A stretch of 43,458 nt of DNA, from assembly GCF_002087075.1 (NCBI RefSeq), contig NZ_MWSM01000057.1, positions 1-43,458 of the forward strand, read 5' to 3'. Below the pieces are notes generated by a model, which had not been told where the DNA came from, made no database searches, and saw only the letters and a program-made list of their open reading frames with translations. The stretch is from Streptococcus pseudopneumoniae ATCC BAA-960 = CCUG 49455 (GTDB taxonomy: Bacteria; Bacillota; Bacilli; Lactobacillales; Streptococcaceae). How positions within the stretch are numbered: the first letter of the stretch is position 1; every line of letters starts with the position of its first letter. Shown here piece by piece: positions 36,001 to 43,458 of this stretch. Position numbers and translations under genes: made by a program.

Positions 36001-37121
36001 TATGCCAACTGATAAGCTTCAACCATTGCCCGTTGTACTAAATATCCTCCTAAAGAATGACCTGTCAAATAAAGATTAGTAATACTCTTATCTTTAGCTA
36101 GTTCATGCATAATATTTTCTGCATCTATCCCTTGTTGAGGATTGCTTCCTAATCCAAGTGTTATATCAGCTCCTATATCTTTCGCATCACTTGTTCCACG
36201 AAAGGCTAATACTTGTGCAGTTCCATTTGGTAAATATAAGAAATCACTCTTCGTTTCATACAAGACAGCATCTAGTCCACTGGAGGTATGGTAACTTTTC
36301 TTCCTTTCCCAATAAGGCCCCAATTCCTTATTCATCATCATATACTCATAACGTGGTTTACTGTCACCATTCTTTTTATATAACTCTGACTCTGTTAAGG
36401 GTCTCTTATGATCCAGCACTCTATCAATATAATTATCATCACGGTAGGATAATTCCATGAACATAATCATATCGCGCTCACTTACATTCCATTTTAATTT
36501 TTCATCTGGCTTTTCTTTACTGTCAATAATACCATCACCATCAGTATCTTCTAATAAGGGATGACTATTATAACCTACATACTTTTTCCCACCTTTTTCA
36601 TAAATATAAAGTTCTTCTTTATCCTTCAAGTAATCATCATCTGTATAGGCTTCTGGACTTAACTTAGAGCCGTTTAACAATAAACTATCAAGCTTATTAC
36701 CTTCTGAACCGATTACTCCTGCTTTTATTTGCTTAGCATACTCATCAGTTAATTCATACTTTTTAACCTCGGAAGGATTTGATGCTGCTCTCACCGCTGG
36801 AGTGCTTGATCTGTCTTCACCCGCCACGAAATCCCTTGTGGTCAAGCTATTATTTTCCTTATTCCCAGATCTGACGGGTTCTGTAGTCCTTGTAGATCCT
36901 ATTGGAACATCTCTGGTATCTAACTCAGAAGAAGGATTATTTTGATTATCTAGTATAGGTTGAACTTCTTCTCTTTTATCCACAGAAGATGGAGAATTTT
37001 CCGTAGAAGCAAGTACTCCCTGGGATGGTGTAAACAAAGCAATGCCTATTAATACAGAAGCCACTCCAACAGAAAACTTTCGAATCGAAAAACATTGACG
37101 TTTATTAAAAATATCTTTCAT
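33024..37121 (-). CDS. LPXTG wall-anchored protein with lipase-like domain and G5-like repeats
   Basis: This is a 1365-residue surface protein. In order: YSIRK-type signal with Phe first (FSIRKFSVGVASVLIG), cleavage near GVLA (about 38); a low-complexity Ser/Thr/Asn stretch to about 115; a calcium-type DTDGDGIID loop (about 192-200); a class 3 lipase-like domain (about 205-480) with VLAFRGTSD and nucleophile elbow GHSLGGY (Ser about 356); then from about 500 to 1260 a chain of G5-like units, each with TTTY and IVKV(G/A)AK motifs; a Pro/Thr wall spacer; LPNTG, hydrophobic tail and GKKKED. Sortase A should attach it. It is predicted to display a lipase or esterase on the wall. Ribosome site is weak (GAAAG). 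It sits between conserved operons as a strain-variable insertion. Confidence 0.88.
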   Translation of the reverse strand: MKDIFNKRQCFSIRKFSVGVASVLIGIALFTPSQGVLASTENSPSSVDKREEVQPILDNQNNPSSELDTRDVPIGSTRTTEPVRSGNKENNSLTTRDFVAGEDRSSTPAVRAASNPSEVKKYELTDEYAKQIKAGVIGSEGNKLDSLLLNGSKLSPEAYTDDDYLKDKEELYIYEKGGKKYVGYNSHPLLEDTDGDGIIDSKEKPDEKLKWNVSERDMIMFMELSYRDDNYIDRVLDHKRPLTESELYKKNGDSKPRYEYMMMNKELGPYWERKKSYHTSSGLDAVLYETKSDFLYLPNGTAQVLAFRGTSDAKDIGADITLGLGSNPQQGIDAENIMHELAKDKSITNLYLTGHSLGGYLVQRAMVEAYQLAYSDSRVMSPKEQLVYRNVYNNVLKKGTTFNAPKVVTNLLSSREFWQKGLDSKKIAKSGKMTHYIVDNDLAIRKGVSNDSDVVINVGRTSGGHSSRSYFEADMINRRSEFISGKRISLDGTGYQDKNIATVKSVEKVGETVVYSKRGDDIIKSITVSMKDLDTGQITNNTIDEVFKKDGAKSTVVVTQLEPSVRYEKDATRAKGEANVTTTGTSGTSTVTTTYSVNPNTGDLIEHVGQPVVKQPAIETVVKVAAKDEVEYIKKGDDVVKKTTSYTVNSKTGSLTSTKKEEVVNKGGAKDIVEYNSVEPKTVYLKDENSPKGTDTVQFLGRSGKSKVTTTYSVNPVNGALTPTKGGSEVVTLPIARVVKVGAKDKVDVETIPSPVKYEKDASREKGQANITVPGKDGSKTTTTTYTVNPDNGEVTPNEGNPVIVNPTETIVKVAAKDQVVETPIEPTVVYERDDTRDFGTPDKPRKGAKGKSVTTTRYDVNPNNGTVTEQVGKPVVTPAGKTIVKVGAKTKVESSKDDQGREVINTTTYEVDPKTGKVTSTIVTTYGTRKELTIEKMVVPSPVVYEKDDTKEKGTVPTTVKGEDGEDTITTTYTVDTNTGKITASEGKPVRTKEPTNTVVKVAAKDKVEKTEISSPKKYVKDDTRDKNQPNVEEAGQAGSSTITTTYSVDSTTGAITETVGKPVVVNPTATIVKVAAKDKIVETPIEPEVEYVRDGEREVDTPNERIEGAKGKTVTTTTYDVDSKDGHITEHVGTPVVTPAGKTIVKVGAKTKVEQSKDSEGRDVIETTTYEVNPKTGKITPTTVLTYGKTKEPTNTVVKVAAKDKVVETPIEPEVEYVRDGEREVDTPNERIEGAKGKTVTTTTYDVDSKDGHITEHIANNITTPAKVTPGKVTPATPVTPATNGGSDQDTPAPTTPIPDAVTPNENHEDTTDASDSDNGAKSNDSQNVLPNTGTESNATLASLELLGLLGGLGLALGKKKED
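33345..33524 (-). repeat. Intragenic repeat unit A in the surface-protein gene
   Basis: 180 bases nearly identical to 33723-33902 (offset 378). The encoded VETPIEPEVEYVRDGEREVD segment occurs identically in both. Recombination between the units would delete or add 126 codons in frame. Confidence 0.9.
33723..33902 (-). repeat. Intragenic repeat unit B in the surface-protein gene
   Basis: Partner of 33345-33524; a handful of silent or conservative differences by eye. The rest of the repeat region is diverged at DNA level, so this pair is the youngest. Confidence 0.9.
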
Positions 37122-37365
37122 TTTACCAACTTTCTTTCTAGCTATTTTTTACAAAATAGAGAGTTCTACTATTTTCCCTTGACAAAATACTAAACCCTTT
37201 CTTGACTAAAATTTTAGAACTTTTCCTCTGCTTGATTATAAACTACCACATTGATTTCTAATCATAAAAAAATGAATTGCTTAATATTAATAAAATATCA
37301 GTACAATATAAAAAATGTAAATATTTCACTTTCAACACTGCCATTATACCATAATACTCAATGAA
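37122..37365. other. Upstream region of the surface-protein gene
   Basis: AT-rich, no gene. It holds a CTAAAATTTTAG palindrome (about 37205-37216) and an inverted repeat CTATTTT/AAAAATAG close to the start, possible regulator or mRNA structures. No promoter with good -35 and -10 was found. Confidence 0.35.
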
Positions 37366-37417
37366 AATCAAAAAACGCATAATATCAGGCCTTGAAAAAC
37401 CTTGATACTATGCGTTT
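37366..37417 (-). terminator. Terminator of the hprK-lgt-DUF948-ytxH operon
   Basis: On the minus strand AAACGCATAGTATCAAGG pairs almost fully with CCTGATATTATGCGTTT across a short loop and is followed by TTTTTTGATTTT. The sequence just beyond ends like boxC (TTTTCATTGAGTAT). Confidence 0.85.
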
Positions 37418-37479
37418 GATTATGGGAAGATCTACTTCATTTTCTCCTAGAATTGAGTTTTTGCCCAGTCTCATCAAAT

Positions 37480-37875
37480 CTAGATTTTTTCTTCTTTGAT
37501 ATCAATCACAATCTCTTCTGATTCATCAAGAATTTCGGCCTTTTCTTGCCATTGCTCTTTGAGATTATTGAATCGATATTTTGATACTTCTGTCGCTTGA
37601 CGAGCACATGATTTGGCTTGAGCAAGGACGCTGTCCACAGTGATTTCACCCGACTCAACCTGTTCTTTGGTTTTAAGAACAAAATCTGTAGCCTGCTCCT
37701 TGACTTCTGTCAGTTTTTCACAGACCTGCTCCTTGGCATACTCTGGATTTTCTCTCAAATCATCCAGAAAATCTTGAGCCTGACTGCAAACTTGTTTGCC
37801 CTTGTCGCTTGTTAAAAACAAGGCAAGAGCTGCACCTGAAACGGTTCCTAAAAGGATTGAGGATAATTTACCCAT
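37480..37875 (-). CDS. YtxH domain protein
   Basis: This 131-residue protein has a short N-terminal membrane helix with the glycine-rich LLGTVSGAALALFLTSDKGK typical of YtxH, then long charged helices and an acidic tail EIVIDIKEEKI. YtxH proteins are general-stress membrane proteins of unknown mechanism. It is the last gene of the operon, 15 bases after the DUF948 gene, and the two families often travel together. Confidence 0.88.
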   Translation of the reverse strand: MGKLSSILLGTVSGAALALFLTSDKGKQVCSQAQDFLDDLRENPEYAKEQVCEKLTEVKEQATDFVLKTKEQVESGEITVDSVLAQAKSCARQATEVSKYRFNNLKEQWQEKAEILDESEEIVIDIKEEKI

Positions 37876-37890
37876 AAGGATTCTCCTTTT

Positions 37891-38274
37891 TTATTTTTTT
37901 AAAAATTTACTTGCAAGACGAAGAGCTGATAAACTTGCCCCAGTCTTGAGTGTTTTTGAACCAGCTGATGAAGCTTTCTTGCTCAAGACACGCGCATGGT
38001 CATTGAGGTCTGAAACAGATAGAGATAAATCTGCAACAGCACTAAAGAGTGGATCAATCGTTGCCACCTTGACATTAATATCATCTGCCAAGACATTGAT
38101 CTTAGACAGCAATTCATTGGTATGATGCAAGGTCACATCCACATCTGAAGTCAAGGTTTTAATCGTCTTCTCTGTTTCATCGATAACACGGCCAAGCTTT
38201 TGTACAGTAATGATTAGATACACTAAAAATACAATCAAAGCAAGGGCAACAAAAATATATGCAACTTCTAACAT
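37891..38274 (-). CDS. DUF948 protein
   Basis: This is a 127-residue protein: one N-terminal transmembrane helix (YIFVALALIVFLVYLIITV), then a coiled-coil stretch with TSDVDVTLHHTNELLSKINVL, as in DUF948. The start ATG directly follows the lgt stop. Function unknown; the paired YtxH protein suggests a joint envelope role. Confidence 0.88.
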   Translation of the reverse strand: MLEVAYIFVALALIVFLVYLIITVQKLGRVIDETEKTIKTLTSDVDVTLHHTNELLSKINVLADDINVKVATIDPLFSAVADLSLSVSDLNDHARVLSKKASSAGSKTLKTGASLSALRLASKFLKK

Positions 38275-39063
38275 TTAGTTTTCCTCCTCTGTAACATAGT
38301 AAGGGGCCTTCTTTCGATTTTGATATAGAATGATAAAAATACCCAGTCCGATAAGGACAACTGATAGCCATTGAGACACTCGAAGGCCAAAGAACATGAG
38401 ACTATCTGTTCGCATGCCTTCGATGACCATACGACCGAAACCATACCAAATCAAGTAAAAGGCCGTGATATGACCTCGTCTGAGACTTTTCCATTTTCGT
38501 CTAAAAATCAGAATCAAGGCAAATCCAAGTAGATTCCATAGGGACTCATAAAGAAAGGTCGGCTGACGGTAGCTCCCCTCAATATACATCTGGTCACGAA
38601 TAAAGACAGGTAGATAATCCAAATTATCCACTGCTGCACCATAAGCTTCTTGGTTAAAGAAATTGCCCCAGCGACCCAAACTTTGGGCAATCATGACGCT
38701 AGGCGCCGCAATATCTAGAAAATCCCAAGTGTTAATGAGTTTACGATCAGCAAAGATATAGAGTACAAGTGCCCCAGTTATCAAACCACCGTAAATGGCC
38801 AAACCACCATTCCAAATGGCAAAAATCTCTCCCAAATTCTGACTATAATAATCAAAACGGAAAATGACATAGTAGAGACGAGCTCCTAAAATAGCCAAGG
38901 GAAAGGCTATCAAGATAAAATCTAAAATATCGTCTGGTATGATCTTCTTTCTAGGCGCTTCTTTCATGGTCAAATAAACCGCAAGAATCAAACCTGTAAC
39001 AATACACAAGGCATACCAACGAATGGCTAGAGGGCCTAGTTGAATAGCAATTGGATCAAGCAT
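38275..39063 (-). CDS. lgt: Prolipoprotein diacylglyceryl transferase
   Basis: This 262-residue, seven-helix enzyme moves diacylglycerol from phosphatidylglycerol to the lipobox cysteine of preprolipoproteins, here including PstS and the amino-acid binding protein. The Lgt signature [13 protein letters not shown] is present, with [12 protein letters not shown]. The start at 39063 ([10 protein letters not shown]) overlaps the hprK end by eight bases; a start at 39075 is further inside hprK and lacks a site. Intact, usual length. Confidence 0.96.
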   Translation of the reverse strand: MLDPIAIQLGPLAIRWYALCIVTGLILAVYLTMKEAPRKKIIPDDILDFILIAFPLAILGARLYYVIFRFDYYSQNLGEIFAIWNGGLAIYGGLITGALVLYIFADRKLINTWDFLDIAAPSVMIAQSLGRWGNFFNQEAYGAAVDNLDYLPVFIRDQMYIEGSYRQPTFLYESLWNLLGFALILIFRRKWKSLRRGHITAFYLIWYGFGRMVIEGMRTDSLMFFGLRVSQWLSVVLIGLGIFIILYQNRKKAPYYVTEEEN

Positions 39064-39991
39064 TAGGCACCTCATTTCGAGCGATGAGACTTGTCAGTCG
39101 TTCTTCGAACAAACGGGTCGCATCAAAGCCCATTTCCTTGGCACGATAATTCATGGCAGCTGCCTCAATCACGACAGAAATATTACGACCTGTTTTAACT
39201 GGAATGCGGATACGAGGAATGGCTACGCCAGAAATTTCTATTTCCTCTGCATTGTTTCCAAGACGATCAAAAGTCTTATGTGTATCATAGTTTTCCAAAT
39301 AGACAGCAAGTTGAACCTGTGAAGAATCCTTGACGGCACTGGCACCGTAGAGGCTCATGACATCGATAATCCCAACCCCACGAATTTCAATCAGGTGTCT
39401 CAAGATTTCAGCCGGTTCACCCCAAAGAGTAATCTCATCCTTGGCAAAGATATCGACCCGGTCATCAGCTACCAAGCGGTGACCACGTTTGACAAGTTCC
39501 AGACCTGTCTCACTCTTACCAATTCCACTATCTCCCTGAATCAAGACGCCCATCCCATAGATATCCATCAAAACCCCATGAACACTGGTACGTTCTGCCA
39601 AACGAGAATCCAGATAGCTAGATAACTCTCCAGATAAACGACTTGTCGCTGTACGGCTGGTTAAAATAGCAATCTTACATTCTCTGGCTGCTTTTAACAT
39701 CTCCTCTGGAACCACCAAACCACGGGCAACAATGACCGCTGGTGTCTCAGGTAGAAACATTTTTTTCAAAACTTCATAACGGCTGTTGGAAGGCATGCTG
39801 ATCAGATAAGACCACTCCTTCATCCCCAAAAGTTGAATCCGCTCTGGCGTGTAGTAGTCAAAATAACCTGTCATTTCAAGACCAGGTCGCGTAATATCTG
39901 CTGTATTGATTTCCTTTTCAAGCAATTCTGGTTCGCCATAGACAATGTCTAGTCTAAGCTTTTCAATCACTTCTTTTACTAAAACCGACAT
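39056..39991 (-). CDS. hprK: HPr kinase/phosphorylase
   Basis: This 311-residue bifunctional enzyme phosphorylates and dephosphorylates Ser46 of HPr and so controls catabolite repression through CcpA. P-loop GDSGIGKSE (about 153-161), HprK signature [15 protein letters not shown] and basic [14 protein letters not shown] are intact. AGGAGG lies five bases before the ATG at 39991 ([14 protein letters not shown]). It heads hprK-lgt-DUF948-ytxH, with TATAAT at 40028-40023. The cre sites seen elsewhere in this window depend on this gene's product. Confidence 0.97.
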   Translation of the reverse strand: MSVLVKEVIEKLRLDIVYGEPELLEKEINTADITRPGLEMTGYFDYYTPERIQLLGMKEWSYLISMPSNSRYEVLKKMFLPETPAVIVARGLVVPEEMLKAARECKIAILTSRTATSRLSGELSSYLDSRLAERTSVHGVLMDIYGMGVLIQGDSGIGKSETGLELVKRGHRLVADDRVDIFAKDEITLWGEPAEILRHLIEIRGVGIIDVMSLYGASAVKDSSQVQLAVYLENYDTHKTFDRLGNNAEEIEISGVAIPRIRIPVKTGRNISVVIEAAAMNYRAKEMGFDATRLFEERLTSLIARNEVPNA

Positions 39992-40079
39992 CATTTCCTC
40001 CTTCAATCGAGTTCTTCTCTCTATTATATCAAATTGTAGGAGGAAGTTTCAGATTTTTGCAGGCTTTGGAGTATTTATT

Positions 40080-40279
40080 TATACTCAATGAAAATCAAAG
40101 AGCAAACTAGGAAACTAGCCACAGGCTGCTCAAAACACCGTTTTGAGGTTGTAGATGGAACTGACGAAGTCAGCTCAAAGCACTGCTTTGAGGTTGTAGA
40201 TGAAACTGACGAAGTCAGTAACCATATCTACGGCAAGGAGACGTTGACGTGGTTTGAAGAGATTTTCGAAGAGTATTAA
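40080..40279 (-). repeat. BOX element, C-B-A as read on the plus strand
   Basis: boxC end (ATACTCAATGAAAATCAAAG) at the left, a boxB (GAACTGACGAAGTCAGCTC region), and boxA at the right ending GATTTTCGAAGAGTAT; it contains CTACGGCAAGGAGACG, close to the standard BOX-PCR primer site. Well conserved, so younger than the copy at 26333. It lies between the hprK promoter and the rpsU terminator. A 63-codon open frame inside it is a property of the repeat, not a gene. Confidence 0.95.
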
Positions 40280-40312
40280 AAGAAAAAGGACTAGATTTCT
40301 CCAGCCTTTCAT
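40280..40312 (-). terminator. Terminator of rpsU
   Basis: On the minus strand AAGGCTGGA pairs with TCTAG-T-CCTT (one bulged U) around GAAA, followed by TTTTTCTTTT. Confidence 0.75.
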
Positions 40313-40318
40313 TTCAAA

Positions 40319-40495
40319 TTAGAATTTTTTACGTTTACGAGCTGCTTCTGATTTACGTTTACGTTTTACAGAAGGTTTTTCATAGAATTCACGTTTGCGT
40401 GTTTCTTGAAGAGTACCAGCTTTAGTAACCGCACGTTTGAAACGACGAAGTGCGTCGTCAAGAGATTCATTCTTACGTACTACTGTTTTAGACAT
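40319..40495 (-). CDS. rpsU: Ribosomal protein bS21
   Basis: This 58-residue, very basic protein of the small ribosomal subunit reads [20 protein letters not shown] and ends [11 protein letters not shown]; it helps mRNA-16S base pairing in initiation. I start it at 40495, with GGGAG eight bases upstream; an in-frame codon at 40519 has no site. It is a single-gene unit with its own promoter and terminator. Confidence 0.97.
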
Positions 40496-40529
40496 TTTTT
40501 TCACTCCCTTCAAGTTCAATATCTATTTT

Positions 40530-40558
40530 ATTCTACACGTAAAAGGAATAATTGTCAA
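40530..40558 (-). promoter_or_regulatory. Promoter of rpsU
   Basis: Perfect TTGACA (40558-40553), 17-base spacer, TAGAAT (40535-40530). Confidence 0.9.
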
Positions 40559-40633
40559 GCAAAAATGCGGTTTAATTTTGATTTTTTCTTACATTTATAC
40601 AAGAGTTGAAAGCGTTCAATAGAACATTGCTTT

Positions 40634-41341
40634 TTATTTTTCAAGTAAGCTAAGCGCTTCAGCATCCGCAATAATGGTCACATCAGGGTGATTTTGGAGA
40701 CTACTTGCAGGTAGATTCTCAGTCACTGGGCCAGACACTGTTCCGGCAATGGCTTCTGCTTTCGACTCACCGTAGGCAAAGAGAAGGATTGACTTGGCAT
40801 CCAAGATGTTCTTAATCCCCATTGAAATAGCTTGGGTTGGGACGTCTTCAATCTTGTCAAAAAAGCGCGCATTGGCTTCAATAGTAGACTGGTCAAGTTC
40901 TACTAGATGCGTTTGACTGTCAAATGGAGTACCAGGCTCATTAAAGCCGATATGCCCATTGCGACCGATTCCCAAGATTTGCAGGTCAACTGGATGGTCA
41001 GCCAAAATTTGGTTGTAGCGTTCAACTTCAGCTTCAGCATGATCCTTAACACCACGAGGCAAGAAACTTTCTTTAAATGGTTTTTGGTTGAACAAGTTTT
41101 CTTGCATGAAGTGACGGTAAGACTGTGGATTGTCGCCATCAAGGCCTACATACTCATCAAGGTTGACACTGGTTAGATTTGAAAAATCGAGGTCACTTTC
41201 AACAATTTCCTTATAAAATTCAAGTGGACTACTTCCTGTCGCAAGCCCTAAGGTTTGAGCGCCATTGGCTAATTTTTCCTTCAAAATCTCAAAAGCAACT
41301 TTTCCACCTTCGATTTGGTTTTCAACTTTAATAACTTTCAT
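40634..41341 (-). CDS. nagB: Glucosamine-6-phosphate deaminase
   Basis: This 235-residue enzyme converts GlcN-6-P to fructose-6-P and ammonia, feeding amino sugars into glycolysis. Motifs: [15 protein letters not shown], the DEYVGL loop, and active-site [14 protein letters not shown] start it at 41341 (MKVIKVENQ), with GGAGG eight bases upstream. Its length fits the short Gram-positive NagB group without the allosteric tail. Controlled by a NagR-type operator and a cre site. Confidence 0.96.
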   Translation of the reverse strand: MKVIKVENQIEGGKVAFEILKEKLANGAQTLGLATGSSPLEFYKEIVESDLDFSNLTSVNLDEYVGLDGDNPQSYRHFMQENLFNQKPFKESFLPRGVKDHAEAEVERYNQILADHPVDLQILGIGRNGHIGFNEPGTPFDSQTHLVELDQSTIEANARFFDKIEDVPTQAISMGIKNILDAKSILLFAYGESKAEAIAGTVSGPVTENLPASSLQNHPDVTIIADAEALSLLEK

Positions 41342-41370
41342 CTTTTCATCCTCCATTTCTATCTATTTTT

Positions 41371-41399
41371 ATTATATGGTATAGACCAATTTTTGTCAA
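41371..41399 (-). promoter_or_regulatory. nagB promoter with NagR operator filling the spacer
   Basis: Perfect TTGACA (41399-41394), 17-base spacer, perfect TATAAT (41376-41371). TGGTATAGACCA (41377-41388) is the NagR/GntR-type operator and lies inside the spacer, so bound repressor would block RNA polymerase. Confidence 0.88.
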
Positions 41400-41400
41400 G

Positions 41401-41414
41401 TGAAAACGATTTAA
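41401..41414 (-). promoter_or_regulatory. cre-like site upstream of nagB
   Basis: TGAAAACGATTTAA matches the cre consensus at 13 of 14 positions and touches the -35. Predicts CcpA repression of nagB during growth on preferred sugars. Confidence 0.6.
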
Positions 41415-41445
41415 TTTCTAAAAAAAGAGCGTCTATACTTGAAAC

Positions 41446-41455
41446 ATGTTATAAT
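41446..41455 (+). promoter_or_regulatory. Extended -10 promoter of queA
   Basis: ATGTTATAAT: TGn plus perfect TATAAT, 36 bases before the chosen ATG; no good -35. It is back to back with the nagB promoter. Confidence 0.6.
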
Positions 41456-41491
41456 GGATAGGATTAGAACTTAGAAAGAATGAACAGATAT

Positions 41492-42520
41492 ATGAATACA
41501 GCTGATTTTGACTTCCACTTACCTGAGGAATTGATTGCCCAAACACCCCTTGAAAAACGAGATGCCTCTAAACTCCTCATCGTCAACCGTGAGACAGGAA
41601 AAATGCAGGACAAACACTTCCACTCCATTATTGATATGCTGGAACCTGGTGATGCCCTCGTTATGAACGACACCCGCGTTCTCCCTGCCCGCCTCTATGG
41701 TCAAAAGGAAGAAACTGGAGGCCATGTGGAACTTCTCCTGCTCAAAAATACTGCTGGAGATGAGTGGGAAGTTCTGGCTAAACCTGCCAAACGCCTCAAG
41801 GTCGGTACTCGTATCAGCTTTGGTGATGGTCGCCTCAGCGCTGTCATTACAGAAGAATTGACCCACGGAGGCCGCATTGTCCGCTTCGAATACCACGGAA
41901 TTTTCCTAGAAGTTTTGGAAAGTCTGGGTGAAATGCCGCTGCCACCTTATATCCACGAAAAACTGGATGACCGTGAACGCTATCAAACAGTTTACGCCAA
42001 GGAAAGCGGCTCAGCTGCTGCACCAACTGCTGGACTTCACTTCACCAAAGAACTGCTAGCAGAAATCCAAGCTAAGGGTGTTCATCTAGTCTATCTGACT
42101 CTTCATGTCGGACTCGGAACCTTTAGACCCGTTTCTGTGGACAATCTAGACGAACACGAAATGCACTCAGAGTTCTATCAACTTTCTGAGGAAGCAGCTG
42201 CAACTCTCCGCTCTGTTAAGGAAAATGGTGGTCGTGTCATCGCTGTCGGAACCACTTCTATCCGCACCTTGGAAACTATTGGTTCCAAGTTTGAGGGGCA
42301 AATCCAAGCAGATTCTGGTTGGACCAATATCTTTATCAAACCTGGGTATGAGTGGAAGGTCGTGGATGCCTTCTCAACCAACTTCCACCTGCCAAAATCA
42401 ACTCTGGTCATGTTGGTTTCTGCCTTTGCAGGCCGTGAATTAGTCTTAGATGCCTACCACCATGCCATCCAAGAACACTACCGCTTCTTCAGTTTTGGTG
42501 ACGCCATGTTTATTTATTGA
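41492..42520 (+). CDS. queA: S-adenosylmethionine:tRNA ribosyltransferase-isomerase
   Basis: This 342-residue enzyme makes epoxyqueuosine in tRNA from preQ1-tRNA and SAM. Conserved blocks: [56 protein letters not shown] and [20 protein letters not shown] take the ATG at 41492 ([16 protein letters not shown] follows), four codons inside the longest frame, to match the family; the ribosome site (AGAAAG) is weak for either start. Intact to the usual C-terminus FGDAMFIY. Confidence 0.95.
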   Translation: MNTADFDFHLPEELIAQTPLEKRDASKLLIVNRETGKMQDKHFHSIIDMLEPGDALVMNDTRVLPARLYGQKEETGGHVELLLLKNTAGDEWEVLAKPAKRLKVGTRISFGDGRLSAVITEELTHGGRIVRFEYHGIFLEVLESLGEMPLPPYIHEKLDDRERYQTVYAKESGSAAAPTAGLHFTKELLAEIQAKGVHLVYLTLHVGLGTFRPVSVDNLDEHEMHSEFYQLSEEAAATLRSVKENGGRVIAVGTTSIRTLETIGSKFEGQIQADSGWTNIFIKPGYEWKVVDAFSTNFHLPKSTLVMLVSAFAGRELVLDAYHHAIQEHYRFFSFGDAMFIY

Positions 42521-42877
42521 GAAAGAATTTCTCTAAATCTTCTAATACCAATAAATCGCTAAGATATTATTTCAAAGAACATCTACAATTGAAACTCTGG
42601 CTAACTGTAGAAGACGCCTAGTACATTAAAATTAAAATGTTTCCCCCTAGCTGCGAAAATATTGCCATAGATTGCGTTGACTCTCCAAATCGATTCATCT
42701 ATATTTTATTTCAGCTTCCTATATTTTCTTCGCTGTTTGTAAATCAAAATACAAGATACATGAGTAGCACCATATTTGTTACTCTTATCTGTCCTCTCAA
42801 GAGACTATTATGAGTGGTTTCAGAATCATTCACTACTTTGACCCTGACTCTCCTTAGTCTCAAAATCAAAGACTTAT
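42521..42877. other. Spacer between queA and the insertion sequence, possible coding remnant
   Basis: 357 bases with no gene that starts properly. A weak GAGAAA/TTTCTC hairpin follows queA without a T-run. On the minus strand near 42750-42870 about 42 codons stay open (RVKVVNDSETTHNSLLRGQI in part), ending in TGA, without a start; they may be the tail of a gene cut by the IS. Confidence 0.35.
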
Positions 42878-43458
42878 GGCTCTATAATATTTGTAGTGGG
42901 TAAATCCCCTATAGATATTATGGAGCCTATTTTGTGTAGAAAAAAGTCCCATATGACCTATAATGAAAAGCGACAAAATAACTCATTAGAAAGAATCATA
43001 TGGAACAATTACATTTTATCACAAAACTACTCGATATCAAAGACCCTAATATCCAGATTCTAGACATCATCAATAAGGATACACACAAGGAAATCATCGC
43101 CAAACTGGACTACGACGCCCCATCTTGCCCTGAGTGCGGAAGTCAAATGAAGAAATATGACTTTCAAAAACCGTCGAAAATTCCTTACCTCGAAACGACT
43201 GGTATGCCTACTAGAATTCTCCTTAGAAAGCGTCGATTCAAATGCTATCACTGTTCAAAAATGATGGTCGCTGAAACTTCTATCGTCAAGAAGAATCACC
43301 AAATCCCTCGTATCATCAATCAAAAAATTGCTCAAAAGTTAATTGAAAAGATTTCTATGACTGATATTGACCATCAGCTTTCCATCTCAACTTCAACTGT
43401 CATTCGAAAGCTCAATGACTTCCACTTTGAGTGTAATGTTAGAAATCTGCCTAAGATT
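42878..43458 (+). mobile_element. IS1167-like element (ISL3 family), left end only
   Basis: Begins at GGCTCTATAATATTTGTAGT, an ISL3-type terminal repeat. GGCTC...ATAATAT is echoed in reverse as ATATTATGGAGCC about 35 bases later (end near 42947), giving a subterminal palindrome. The transposase frame follows. The right end lies outside the window. IS1167 is common in pneumococcus and relatives. Confidence 0.85.
43000..43458 (+). CDS. ISL3-family transposase, N-terminal part
   Basis: The first 153 codons are visible from an ATG at 43000 (MEQLHFITKLLDIKDPNIQI) to the right edge, unbroken. Zinc ribbon CPECG...CYHC (about 44-47 and 83-86) and a helix-turn-helix (IEKISMTDIDHQLSISTST) that binds the terminal repeats are present, as in IS1167. 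The DDE catalytic part would lie beyond the window. The intact frame suggests a possibly active copy. Confidence 0.9.
   Translation, partial: MEQLHFITKLLDIKDPNIQILDIINKDTHKEIIAKLDYDAPSCPECGSQMKKYDFQKPSKIPYLETTGMPTRILLRKRRFKCYHCSKMMVAETSIVKKNHQIPRIINQKIAQKLIEKISMTDIDHQLSISTSTVIRKLNDFHFECNVRNLPKI

Noticed and set aside
40088..40279. 63-codon plus-strand ORF
   Set aside because: It lies wholly within a BOX repeat; open frames of this size are a property of BOX sequence.

Overview
The window looks like chromosome from a mitis-group Streptococcus (S. pneumoniae, S. pseudopneumoniae, S. mitis or close kin). The evidence is low-GC DNA with AGGAGG-type ribosome sites, two BOX repeats, an IS1167-like insertion sequence at the right edge, and a gene order I recognise from pneumococcus: amylase, alaS, potDCBA, murB, alsD, phoU-pst, rsmF, spx, hemW, lgt, hprK, rpsU, nagB, queA. 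Most genes lie on the minus strand; the amylase, a GntR/aminotransferase regulator, queA and the transposase are on the plus strand. No rRNA, tRNA or CRISPR array was seen.

Left part (1-10.3 kb): a cut-off small membrane gene, a two-gene ABC exporter whose ATPase has lost about 37 residues including the switch-histidine region, and a cytoplasmic alpha-amylase under a perfect palindromic MalR-type operator. Next comes an alanine T-box with a near-consensus promoter that governs a LURP-one-like gene plus alaS. A broken YeeA/MmeI-type DNA methyltransferase follows, preceded by an odd leader: promoter, ribosome site, 16-codon ORF running through a (TA)n tract, then a hairpin with a T-run.

Middle (10.3-26.6 kb): the spermidine/putrescine transporter potABCD sits downstream of murB. 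After it are a frameshifted YhfC-type membrane protease gene and alsD. The divergent alsD/regulator promoter region is present twice as a direct repeat of about 177 bp, flanking a roughly 1.1 kb cassette that carries a streptococcin-like bacteriocin gene (stopped by one nonsense codon) and a small two-helix membrane protein, probably its immunity partner. Further right are an amino-acid binding lipoprotein, a NUDIX hydrolase, and a complete phosphate-uptake operon pstS-pstC-pstA-pstB-pstB-phoU.

Right part (26.6-43.5 kb): two tightly overlapping housekeeping operons (spx-UPF0223-IMPase-rsmF and hemW-thioesterase-HAD phosphatase-TIGR01906). hemW has a -10 element placed so that its mRNA should start at or next to the AUG. 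A 1365-residue wall-anchored protein with a lipase-like domain and many G5-like repeats follows, then hprK-lgt-DUF948-YtxH, a BOX element, rpsU, nagB (NagR operator within its promoter), queA and the IS1167-like element.

Overall this is core pneumococcal-type synteny with accessory DNA at three places: the methyltransferase remnant, the streptococcin cassette and the surface protein. Five genes are broken or shortened (ABC ATPase, methyltransferase, YhfC protease, streptococcin, duplicated regulator 5' end). The streptococcin cassette bounded by the duplicated divergent promoter, and the (TA)n leader ORF, are the least ordinary structures here.
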